Assembly: GCA_030598025.1 (NCBI GenBank)
Contig: JAUVQS010000036.1
Location: 1-11,973 of the forward strand
Direction: 5' to 3'
DNA from: Acidimicrobiia bacterium
GTDB taxonomy: Bacteria; Actinomycetota; Acidimicrobiia; Spongiisociales; JAHEDJ01
Length of the DNA: 11,973 nucleotides
The notes under the pieces are model-generated. The model did not search any database and had not been told where the DNA came from. It saw nothing but the letters and a program-made list of their open reading frames with translations. Made by a program: the position numbers and the translations under genes. Shown here piece by piece: positions 6,180 to 11,973 of the stretch (the first letter of the stretch is position 1; every line of letters begins with the position of its first letter).

Positions 6180-6548
6180 ATGTTCAATTTCGTTGGTGGG
6201 TATGTCATGGGAGCGCGACAGGCCGGCAAAGTCGCCGGGATGTCCGCTTCGGCAGGAACGTTTGCAGCCGCTGCACAGAACTTCAAGGTTGACGATGTCA
6301 ATGATCGACTCGACCGACTCGTCATCGTGGTTGAGGCGATGTGGTCGCTGCTCGAGGAGTCCGGATACACCAAGGAGCAATTGGACGAGCGAATCGCCGC
6401 CATGGACGCAGCCGACGGCGCCGCGGACGGCCGAGTCCAACGTCAGAAGCTCCGGTGCCCCCGGTGCGAGTCGGTTGTGGTCGAGGGAACCGGTCGCTGC
6501 CAGATCTGCGGAGCAGAGGTTGGGGAAGAGAGTCCCTTCGCGATCTGA
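6180..6548 (+). CDS. Small protein with C-terminal zinc ribbon, function unknown
   Basis: A 122-residue protein that I do not recognise as a named family. The N-terminus (1-35) is Gly/Ala-rich and mildly hydrophobic, possibly membrane-associated. Residues 36-82 are a charged, probably helical or coiled-coil stretch (VDDVNDRLDRLV, YTKEQLDERIAAM). The C-terminus has a zinc-ribbon pattern, CPRC (93-96) and CQIC (107-110) with 10 residues between the pairs, like rubredoxin-type knuckles used for protein or nucleic-acid binding. It starts 24 bases after the DUF3179 stop. It has its own likely leaderless promoter, so it may be expressed both with and apart from the upstream genes. Codon pattern is like that of its neighbours. 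The coding call is good; function is open. Confidence 0.75.
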   Translation: MFNFVGGYVMGARQAGKVAGMSASAGTFAAAAQNFKVDDVNDRLDRLVIVVEAMWSLLEESGYTKEQLDERIAAMDAADGAADGRVQRQKLRCPRCESVVVEGTGRCQICGAEVGEESPFAI

Positions 6549-6590
6549 TCATTCTCCTCGGCCCGAGCTACGGCTGGTTGTTTAGTGGAA

Positions 6591-6637
6591 TCGATTGTCG
6601 TTGCTCAATCGACATCGGTGAGCGTTGGCGGGTAGGT
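6591..6637 (+). promoter_or_regulatory. Predicted hydrolase promoter with overlapping inverted repeat
   Basis: TCGACA (6609-6614) and TAGGTT (6632-6637) are 17 bases apart, a good sigma-70-type spacing with a near-consensus -35. TCGATTG (6591-6597) and CAATCGA (6606-6612) form a 7-bp perfect inverted repeat with an 8-base centre. Its right arm overlaps the -35, the position expected for an operator. The transcript would start near 6644. Confidence 0.45.
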
Positions 6638-6668
6638 TCGGGGATGACCGCCGTTGAGGGAGAAACCC

Positions 6669-7730
6669 ATGGATCTCATGCCGGGTGTCACATCTAAGAC
6701 CGTTGCGACCGGCCGCTTGACCACTCATTACCTGGAGTCGGGCTCTCCTGCTGGTGAGCCTGTCGTGTTCATCCACGGCAACCTGGCGACCGGCCGGTTC
6801 TTCGAGCGCGCTCTTGCTGCTGCGCCAGACAAGTACCGGTGCATTGCGCCCGATATGCGCGGATTCGGAGATTCGGACAAACAGCCGATCGACGCCGCGA
6901 GAGGACTCCGAGATTGGTCCGATGACGTGTGTGCGCTGCTCGACGCTCTCGGGATCGACCCGCCCTTCCATCTCGTTGGCTGGTCCACGGGTGGCGGAGC
7001 CATCATGCAGTACCTGATCGATCATCCGATCTCAACCGCATCGTTGACGCTCATCGACACGGTATCTCCATACGGATTCGGCGGAACCCAGGATATCGAT
7101 GGAAACCCCGCCTTCTCCGACTATTCCGGGTCGGGAGGCGCGACCGGTGCCCCCGATTTCGTGCAGCGATTGGCCGATGGAGATAGATCGGATGAGAACG
7201 ACATGTCTCCCCGCAGTGTGATGAATGCCTACTACTGGAGCCCCGATCACCGCGAGTCGTCGGAGCGGGAGGAGATGTTGGTCGACGAGATCCTCAAGTC
7301 GCTGGTCGGAGACGGGGGTTACCCCGGAGATTTCGTGGCATCGGACAACTGGCCCGGATTCGCTCCCGGTACCTCCGGGATTCTCAATGCGTTATCGGGA
7401 AGGTATCTGAACACTTCTGGAATCGTCGACGTTGACCCGAAGCCTCCGATTCTGTGGGTGCGCGGATCGGCCGATCTCGTGGTCGCGGATGGTTCGGGTT
7501 GGGAGATGGGCATGCTCGGCAGTCTCGGCCTTGTGCCCGACTGGCCGGGAGAAGACGTATATCCCCCTCAACCGATGGTCGCGCAAATCCGGGCGGTGCT
7601 GGATCGATACTCGGCGGCCGGCGGCTCGTATCGGGAGGAAGTGTTCGAGGGTTCAGGCCACGGCCCACACATCGATCAAGCGGAGAGATTCAACGAGTTG
7701 TTCTTCGGGTTCCTCGCGGGTCTGAGCTGA
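6669..7730 (+). CDS. Alpha/beta-hydrolase fold enzyme
   Basis: A 353-residue single-domain hydrolase; substrate unknown. The fold signature is clear: VVFIHGN with the oxyanion HG, RCIAPDMRGFGDSD after strand 4, nucleophile elbow GWSTGGG (G104-S106-G108), acid D269 in RGSADLVV and base H331 in GSGHGPHID, so the Ser-Asp-His triad is complete. It is longer than the usual 270-300 residues. The extra length lies between the nucleophile and the acid (about residues 130-245), where lid or cap domains occur. ATG 6669 is preferred over the upstream TTG 6654 because GAGGGAG (6656-6662) lies six bases before it. No signal peptide is seen, so it is cytoplasmic. It has its own promoter and ends 15 bases from the converging beta-propeller gene. 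It could be an esterase, epoxide hydrolase or lactonase; the sequence does not decide. Confidence 0.9.
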   Translation: MDLMPGVTSKTVATGRLTTHYLESGSPAGEPVVFIHGNLATGRFFERALAAAPDKYRCIAPDMRGFGDSDKQPIDAARGLRDWSDDVCALLDALGIDPPFHLVGWSTGGGAIMQYLIDHPISTASLTLIDTVSPYGFGGTQDIDGNPAFSDYSGSGGATGAPDFVQRLADGDRSDENDMSPRSVMNAYYWSPDHRESSEREEMLVDEILKSLVGDGGYPGDFVASDNWPGFAPGTSGILNALSGRYLNTSGIVDVDPKPPILWVRGSADLVVADGSGWEMGMLGSLGLVPDWPGEDVYPPQPMVAQIRAVLDRYSAAGGSYREEVFEGSGHGPHIDQAERFNELFFGFLAGLS

Positions 7731-7745
7731 AGGCTGAAGGCTCTC

Positions 7746-9146
7746 TCACTCCCCGGCGATTGAGAATATCTCCTGGGCGGTGGTGACGAAGATTCCGTTG
7801 GTGGTTACCACCGGGCCGCCGAAGATCGGTTCCCCGACGTCGAACTTCCAGAGAGAGTCTCCCGTTGCCGCGTCGACTGCGTGGACGGTGCCACCCTGAG
7901 TGCCCAGGTAGACGACACCCTCGGCCACCGTGGGGGCAGTTGTAATGCGATCCCCGGCATTAAAGGGGGTATCCCAGACCGAATCTGCCAGCGTCTCGAG
8001 ATCCCAGGCCAGAAGGAACGAATTCTCGACGGAGAAGATGGTCGAGTCGGCGTAGGCAGGGGAGAATGGCAGGTCGACCTGGTCGAGGATGAGGCGAGGT
8101 GCTGCGTTGCAGCGTTCGGTAGGAAGCACCAGGATCGAACCATCAGTAGGGATGAGCACCTGATCTTCTGCGATCAGGGGATGGCTCGACGGCGGAGAAC
8201 CCATTGCAATCGGCCGGCATACGGCGGATCCGTCCTCGAGTGAGATCACGTGCAACCGTCCCGCCTCGTCGGGGGCGTAAATGACCCCATTGGAAATCGC
8301 CGGAGTCTGTGTGAACGCCGACGAGTAGGTGTTCGGAATCGGATAGCGCCACACCTCCACGGAGTCGATGGCGACGGCGATAACCGATCCAGACTCTGTG
8401 GCGATGATGATCTTGCCGTCTGCGATCACCGGGGCAGCCGACACGTCGACGCCGAGTTCCATTTGCCAGTGTTCTGAACCCCCACCTCCGAGGGCGTTTC
8501 GCGAGTAGATCGTTCCATCCTCGCTCACCGCGATGAGGCGGGTCGTCGTTCCTGAGGCTTCCCCGCGTCCGGTGAGGTTGGTGAACTGACCAACTGCGGG
8601 AGCGCTCTGCATGCGACCGTTCGTTTGTATGTTGGAGGTAATCGCTCCGGTCGTCTGATCGACCGCATATACCGCGTCGTGGGTGGCGCTGACCACATAT
8701 AGGAAGTGTCCGTATGCGATGGGATCTGCGCCGAAAAATCCACCCGGCTGAACGGGATTCCAATAGCTCCCCAGCAGATTGCGAAAACCGCCATCGGTTT
8801 CGCCGGTGAGGGCAATATTGCCTCGATAGTCTTGTCTTCCATAGACGCCGAGATCAGGGGGATCGATGAGCGGGATGGACGTTGAGGTGACCTGCTCGGT
8901 TGTGCCGTTACTCTCGGTCTCGGTCTCGGTCGGGGGCGGCGTCTCCGTGGTTGGCGTCGGGTTGAGGTAGAGCAGAAACCAGGCCAACCCGTTGGTGCCG
9001 AGAAGAATGGCGATCGCGGTGATCGCCAGCCGGGGCCAAAGCCGGGCCGACCGTCTCCGGTCGGCGAAGGGCTTGCGTCGGTCGACGGTCGGTGGGGTGC
9101 CGGGCTGCCGTCGGTCGCGTTGGAATGGTTTGAGTGGCGCGTTCAC
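7746..9146 (-). CDS. Membrane-anchored PQQ-like beta-propeller repeat protein
   Basis: A 466-residue protein with a basic cytoplasmic N-terminus (1-38, rich in DRR/RRK), one membrane helix (39-61) and a Pro/Thr/Glu-rich linker (about 63-90). An extracellular beta-propeller follows, made of repeated blades of the type APVIADGKIIIATESGSVIAV, LIAVSEDGTIY, GVIYAPDEAGRLHVI and GVVYLGTQGGTVHAVDA with D-x-x-T-G-x turns. Such PQQ-like propellers often act as binding or scaffold modules; no PQQ-dehydrogenase catalytic residues are evident, so enzymatic activity is not claimed. Two Cys are present in the propeller (SAVCRPI and TERCNAAP) and might pair. GTG start 9146 is supported by AAGGGGGA (9151-9158) about five bases upstream. 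The gene lies downstream of fabH on the same strand with a 123-base gap. Convergent with the hydrolase. Confidence 0.85.
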   Translation of the reverse strand: MNAPLKPFQRDRRQPGTPPTVDRRKPFADRRRSARLWPRLAITAIAILLGTNGLAWFLLYLNPTPTTETPPPTETETESNGTTEQVTSTSIPLIDPPDLGVYGRQDYRGNIALTGETDGGFRNLLGSYWNPVQPGGFFGADPIAYGHFLYVVSATHDAVYAVDQTTGAITSNIQTNGRMQSAPAVGQFTNLTGRGEASGTTTRLIAVSEDGTIYSRNALGGGGSEHWQMELGVDVSAAPVIADGKIIIATESGSVIAVAIDSVEVWRYPIPNTYSSAFTQTPAISNGVIYAPDEAGRLHVISLEDGSAVCRPIAMGSPPSSHPLIAEDQVLIPTDGSILVLPTERCNAAPRLILDQVDLPFSPAYADSTIFSVENSFLLAWDLETLADSVWDTPFNAGDRITTAPTVAEGVVYLGTQGGTVHAVDAATGDSLWKFDVGEPIFGGPVVTTNGIFVTTAQEIFSIAGE

Positions 9147-9269
9147 ACCTTCCCCCTTCGCCTGCCGCCAACACTACGCGACGTCAAGGCCACCCTACGG
9201 CCGTTTGCGCGCGGCGATGGGTCGCTCTGGTGCGCTAATGCCGCGCGAAAACCCGGAATTGCCGGCCCG

Positions 9270-10286
9270 CTACCAGCGGATGAGCATCGATCCCCAGGTG
9301 AATCCGCTTCCGAACGCGCCACAAGCGACCAGCATGCCCGGCTGAAGTGTTCCGTCGTCCACCGCGTCGCGCATGCCGAGGGGAATGGTGGCGGCAGTCG
9401 TGTTCCCATACTTGTGGATCGTGTTGTAGACCTTCTCAGGAGGGATTCCGAGTCGCTGCGCAACAGCCTCGTTGATGCGGAGGTTGGCCTGGTGGAAGAA
9501 GAACAGGTCGACATCGTCGAGGGACACCTCGTTGGTGGCCAGGGCGTCTTGAATCCCTTCACTCATTCGCTTGACGGCATTCACGTAGACGGCTCTGCCG
9601 TTCATCTGCGGGTATTGGTCACCTCGGTCGAGGTGCTCGTGGGTGACGAGACCGTCGGGGAAAGCCATCCCGGGGGAGGGGAGCCAGAGGTCTGTGGCCC
9701 CCGACCCGTCCGCATGAAGATGGGTGGAGAGGATCTGCGGGTCTTCGGCAGTGTCGACCTCCGTCGATTCGAGGACGACTGCGCCGGCGCCGTCTCCGAA
9801 CAGGATGGTCACGTCGCGCCCCTCAGTGCTGATATCGAGTCCTTTTGAATGAATCTCGGCTCCGATAACCAGCACCTTCTGGTACATCCCGGTGCGGATG
9901 AACTGGTCGGCGATCGAGGTGGCGTAGATGAAGCCCGTGCACTGCTGGCGGATATCGAGCGCCGGAATCTCACTGATCCCCATCTTTGTTTGCAGAAAGC
10001 AGGCCGTGCCGGGGAAGAAGTGGTCGGAGCTGAGCGTCGCCACGATCAGCATATCGATGTCCTCTTTGTCGACACTCGCCGAAATCAGTGCCGCATTGGC
10101 GGCCTCGAGAGCCAGGTCGGACGTGGAGGTCTCGGGGTCGACCCAATGGCGCCGGCGGATGCCCGTTCGTTCGACGATCCATTCGTCCGAGGTGTCCATC
10201 AGTTCTGCCAGATCGTCGTTTGTCACGATCCGCGGCGGGACGAATCCTCCGACTCCGGTGACTCTGGACCGAATCGCCACTGTCAC
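9270..10286 (-). CDS. fabH: Beta-ketoacyl-ACP synthase III (FabH-type)
   Basis: Starts fatty-acid chains by condensing an acyl-CoA with malonyl-ACP in the cytoplasm. The 338 residues show the thiolase-fold features of FabH: N-terminal GVGGFVPPRIVTNDDLA, DEWIVERTGIRRRHW (34-48), catalytic C116 in QQCTGFIYA, H265 in FFFHQANLRI, N295 in KYGNTTAATIP, and the C-terminal GAFGSGFTWGSMLIRW loop. The His-Asn spacing of 30 equals that of E. coli FabH, and the length is normal. GTG 10286 has a strong Shine-Dalgarno, GAGGAGG, six bases upstream. No other fab genes are in the window, so it may be a stand-alone starter synthase, possibly for branched or unusual acyl primers; that specificity is not readable here. 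Family assignment is very sure; primary FabH versus paralogue is open. Confidence 0.94.
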   Translation of the reverse strand: MTVAIRSRVTGVGGFVPPRIVTNDDLAELMDTSDEWIVERTGIRRRHWVDPETSTSDLALEAANAALISASVDKEDIDMLIVATLSSDHFFPGTACFLQTKMGISEIPALDIRQQCTGFIYATSIADQFIRTGMYQKVLVIGAEIHSKGLDISTEGRDVTILFGDGAGAVVLESTEVDTAEDPQILSTHLHADGSGATDLWLPSPGMAFPDGLVTHEHLDRGDQYPQMNGRAVYVNAVKRMSEGIQDALATNEVSLDDVDLFFFHQANLRINEAVAQRLGIPPEKVYNTIHKYGNTTAATIPLGMRDAVDDGTLQPGMLVACGAFGSGFTWGSMLIRW

Positions 10287-10314
10287 GTCGTTCCTCCTCG
10301 ATTAGCCCGGCACT

Positions 10315-10352
10315 ATCGTAGATCGATCCCACCGTCGTGGTACTAGTACTAG
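10315..10352 (-). promoter_or_regulatory. Predicted fabH promoter with palindromic operator-like TACTAGTACTAG
   Basis: On the minus strand TACGAT (10315-10320) is a -10 candidate that would give a leader of about 22 bases containing the fabH Shine-Dalgarno. At the -35 position there is no good consensus. Instead the plus strand reads TACTAGTACTAG (10341-10352), two tandem TACTAG units that make overlapping palindromes TACTAGTA and CTAGTACTAG. A factor bound there would touch the -35 region. Inference from position and symmetry. Confidence 0.4.
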
Positions 10353-10360
10353 GAGGATCA

Positions 10361-10550
10361 GCGGATAGGTGCCTGGGTCCCCCCTCTGGGTTCGCTGCGC
10401 TCACCCATCTCCCCCACGCTGCGGGAGAGAACGAATTAGAGGTGACGGCAGTACTGCTTCATGCGTCCTCTCCCACGGATGTGGGGTGAGTTGGCCTGCC
10501 CCTGCAGAGCAGGTTGGAGGGGGTAATCCACGTGGCGACCACCTATCCGC
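10361..10550. repeat. 190-bp foldback/MITE-like element with 11-bp terminal inverted repeats
   Basis: GCGGATAGGTG (10361-10371) and CACCTATCCGC (10540-10550) are perfect inverted repeats. The inside is an imperfect long palindrome: CCCCCTC near 10380 against GGAGGGGG near 10517, and CTCACCC / GGGAGAG blocks near 10410-10430 against CTCTCCC and GGGGTGAG near 10468-10490. It includes the palindrome GCAGTACTGC (10448-10457) and a CCTGC-AGA-GCAGG hairpin (10501-10513). No reading frame or transposase is present and no target-site duplication is visible. It resembles the dispersed CCCCCTCC-rich noncoding palindromes of some GC-rich genomes. Copy number cannot be judged from one window. Confidence 0.6.
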
Positions 10551-10557
10551 GCGTCTT

Positions 10558-10607
10558 CGTGGTACGTGGTACGTGGTACGTGGTACGTGGTACGTGGTAC
10601 GTGGTAC
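10558..10607. repeat. Tandem array of the 7-bp unit GGTACGT, about 7 copies
   Basis: Six exact GGTACGT units run from 10561 to 10602. The period extends 3 bases to the left (CGT) and 5 bases to the right (GGTAC), giving 50 bases of perfect 7-bp periodicity. The unit contains overlapping GTAC and ACGT palindromes. It lies 9 bases beyond the stop of the ABC permease gene, and about 7 bases from the foldback element. Perfect short repeats like this vary in copy number by slippage. Confidence 0.95.
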
Positions 10608-10616
10608 CTCTTCGCC

Positions 10617-11804
10617 CTACTGCCCGGCCGCTTTCCACGCGTCGCGCAGCTTGACCTTTGCTCCGATCTTGAGGATCGAGCCCTTGTATATCCGTCCAGC
10701 CAGCCGAATGAGCAGGTAGGTGGCGGCCAGGACCAACACGATGGAGAGCAGCATCTCCCAGAGGGGAACGTCGGTCAAGGATGCCCTGATCGGCATGACC
10801 AGCGGTGACAGTGGAGGAACGATCGAGCCGATCGTGGCGATAGTGCTGTCCGGGTTCTCGAGTGCGGTGATCGATATGAAATAGCCGGGGAGCAGCAGCA
10901 TGACGGGAAGCATCGCGACGCTCTGCGCGTCTTCTTGTCTCGAGACGGTCGCTCCGAGGGCCGCGTACGTCACACTGAAGAACGAGTATCCGAGCAGGTA
11001 CCAGAAGATGATCCACAACAGGATCCGCAAACTGATCGCGCCAAGGTCTACGTCGGCGATGTCGAACAGGCTGACCGTGAACAGTGCTGCCACACCCATG
11101 ATCAACAACTGAGCGAGACCCAGCACACCTATCCCGAGCACCTTGCCGGCCAGCAGTTCGTGCGGGCGGACCCGCGATAGAACGACCTCAACGACGCGCG
11201 ACGACTTCTCCTCCATTACCCCCATCATCACGAACTGTCCGAACATCAGAATCGAGATATAGAGAATGAATGAGCCGGCGTACGCGGCCACCTGTTTGGG
11301 GCCGGCTTCCGGGTCGGGTTCGTTGAGCGTCCGCACCTCGGGCGGAGGAGGGCTGAGCAGCGCGGTTGCCTCGTCGGGCGTCAAGCCAAGCTCGACAATG
11401 ATCTGTTGGCGGTCGATTCCCTGCACTGCCGAGGTCACTATCGAGGCAAGCTGAAGGGATGGTTCCTCATCCCAAACGAGTTCCCGGCCGTCGACGATCA
11501 AGACGGCGGCGTCACCGGCCTCGACGGCATCTTCGCCTTCGGTGAGGGTTTCGTACGCAGTGAGATCGACCTCCCGGTCGAACGCCCCGGCGGTGGCGGC
11601 GAGCGCCTCGGATAGCCCGGCGGGTTGGGAGCCAACTGCTCCAACTTCATACGGGTCCGGAGCGCGCATCTCGATGGCCATGAGCGGGCCAACGGCGGCC
11701 ACGAGACCGACGATGACCAGCATGGAGACGAGGAACGCCCGACTCCTGGCCCGCTGCAGGAAGTCTCGCCAGGCGACCAGAAGGATGTGGCGGAGCGTGT
11801 TCAT
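10617..11804 (-). CDS. ABC-2 type exporter permease (NatB-like)
   Basis: Membrane subunit of an ABC exporter, 395 residues. After a short cytoplasmic start (VAWRDFLQRARSRAF) comes a first helix (about 24-44), then a large extracytoplasmic domain (about 45-172), then five or so helices in the C-terminal half. The family signature VMEEKSSRVVEVVLSRVRPHELLAGK follows the second helix, as in NatB/YhaP-type permeases (COG1668). Substrate is not readable; sodium, drugs, peptides or lipids are all known for relatives. Its ATG overlaps the stop of the upstream ATPase gene as ATGA, so the two are translationally coupled and form one transporter. The last segment (IYKGSILKIGAKVKLRDAWK) is a basic cytoplasmic tail. 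Assignment to the ABC-2 class is sure; substrate is unknown. Confidence 0.92.
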   Translation of the reverse strand: MNTLRHILLVAWRDFLQRARSRAFLVSMLVIVGLVAAVGPLMAIEMRAPDPYEVGAVGSQPAGLSEALAATAGAFDREVDLTAYETLTEGEDAVEAGDAAVLIVDGRELVWDEEPSLQLASIVTSAVQGIDRQQIIVELGLTPDEATALLSPPPPEVRTLNEPDPEAGPKQVAAYAGSFILYISILMFGQFVMMGVMEEKSSRVVEVVLSRVRPHELLAGKVLGIGVLGLAQLLIMGVAALFTVSLFDIADVDLGAISLRILLWIIFWYLLGYSFFSVTYAALGATVSRQEDAQSVAMLPVMLLLPGYFISITALENPDSTIATIGSIVPPLSPLVMPIRASLTDVPLWEMLLSIVLVLAATYLLIRLAGRIYKGSILKIGAKVKLRDAWKAAGQ

Positions 11805-11973
11805 CGGCGCACCGCCTCTCGGAAGATGTCGGATAGGCGGGGAGGTTCAACCGAGAACTTGGTCACCTCGCCGTCTTCTTGTGCCCGTTCAAGTAGTCGT
11901 CCAACATCCGCATCGCGACCTATCAAGTAGCGGTTTCGGTCCCTGGCATTGCCGGCTGCTGATGCATCGGCCA
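11801..11973 (-). CDS. ABC transporter ATP-binding protein, C-terminal end only
   Basis: The minus strand from the window edge encodes 57 residues ending at TGA 11801-11803. The end, VTKFSVEPPRLSDIFREAVRR, matches the C-terminal tail of NatA-type ATPases (the DUF4162-like region, consensus F-x-x-x-x-P-S-L-x-D-I-F). The nucleotide-binding motifs lie outside the window. The ATGA overlap with the permease start and the shared strand identify it as the energising subunit of that exporter. Confidence 0.85.
   Translation of the reverse strand, partial: ADASAAGNARDRNRYLIGRDADVGRLLERAQEDGEVTKFSVEPPRLSDIFREAVRR

Noticed and set aside
5917..6585. 222-residue plus-strand open frame spanning the end of the DUF3179 gene and the zinc-ribbon gene
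   Set aside because: Ser/Arg-rich shadow frame that overlaps two better-supported genes.
9241..9269. CCGG-CAATT-CCGG hairpin after the fabH stop as a terminator
   Set aside because: Only four base pairs and a short, interrupted T-run; too weak to call.
9120..9848. 242-residue plus-strand open frame
   Set aside because: Antisense to fabH, whose catalytic residues are intact on the minus strand; no Shine-Dalgarno or motif supports it.
10378..10530. CRISPR-like or tRNA-like structure in the palindromic region before fabH
   Set aside because: No regularly spaced direct repeats with unique spacers and no cloverleaf; the symmetry is that of one large imperfect palindrome.

Overview
The window is GC-rich bacterial chromosome, about 60% G+C by eye. 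It has short intergenic gaps, GTG/TTG starts, ATGA stop/start overlaps, and several genes whose -10 box lies exactly 7 bases before the start codon, as in leaderless mRNAs. This fits a high-GC actinobacterium, perhaps of the Acidimicrobiia type, but the taxonomic guess is inference. Nothing looks like phage, plasmid or CRISPR; most genes are core or housekeeping.

Layout. 1-517 (-) is a nicotinamidase (pncA) whose 3' end is cut by the window edge. It diverges from 544-2082 (+), nicotinate phosphoribosyltransferase (pncB); together they form the deamidating NAD salvage route. 2105-2895 (-) is a two-gene unit: a DUF4395 membrane protein and a membrane-anchored thioredoxin-fold protein, overlapping by ATGA. 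After a 347-bp gap comes 3243-5084 (+), an atypical FtsH-like membrane AAA+ zinc protease. Then 5139-6155 (+) is a DUF3179-family extracytoplasmic protein, followed by 6180-6548 (+), a small zinc-ribbon protein, and 6669-7730 (+), an alpha/beta hydrolase. On the minus strand lie a membrane-anchored PQQ-like beta-propeller (7746-9146), a FabH-type ketoacyl synthase (9270-10286), and an ABC-2 exporter permease (10617-11804) overlapping the 3' end of its ATPase (11801 to the window end). The 330-bp gap before fabH holds a palindromic promoter region, a 190-bp foldback element with 11-bp terminal inverted repeats, and a 7-bp tandem repeat array.

Main discovery. The DUF3179 gene is interrupted by one in-frame TGA (5505-5507) at the first cysteine of the family's conserved V-T-[aromatic]-C-P-L-C motif. 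The reading frame and family similarity continue without a break on the far side. The TGA is followed, at the right distance, by a perfect hairpin with a GGUCC loop, very like the GGUC loop of the E. coli fdhF SECIS element. Other genes here use TGA as a normal stop. The best reading is a selenoprotein with a redox-type U-P-L-C motif, held outside the cytoplasm by an N-terminal signal or anchor. I do not recall DUF3179 among described selenoprotein families, though I could not search. The neighbouring thioredoxin-fold/DUF4395 pair and membrane protease suggest, by context only, an envelope redox and protein quality-control neighbourhood.
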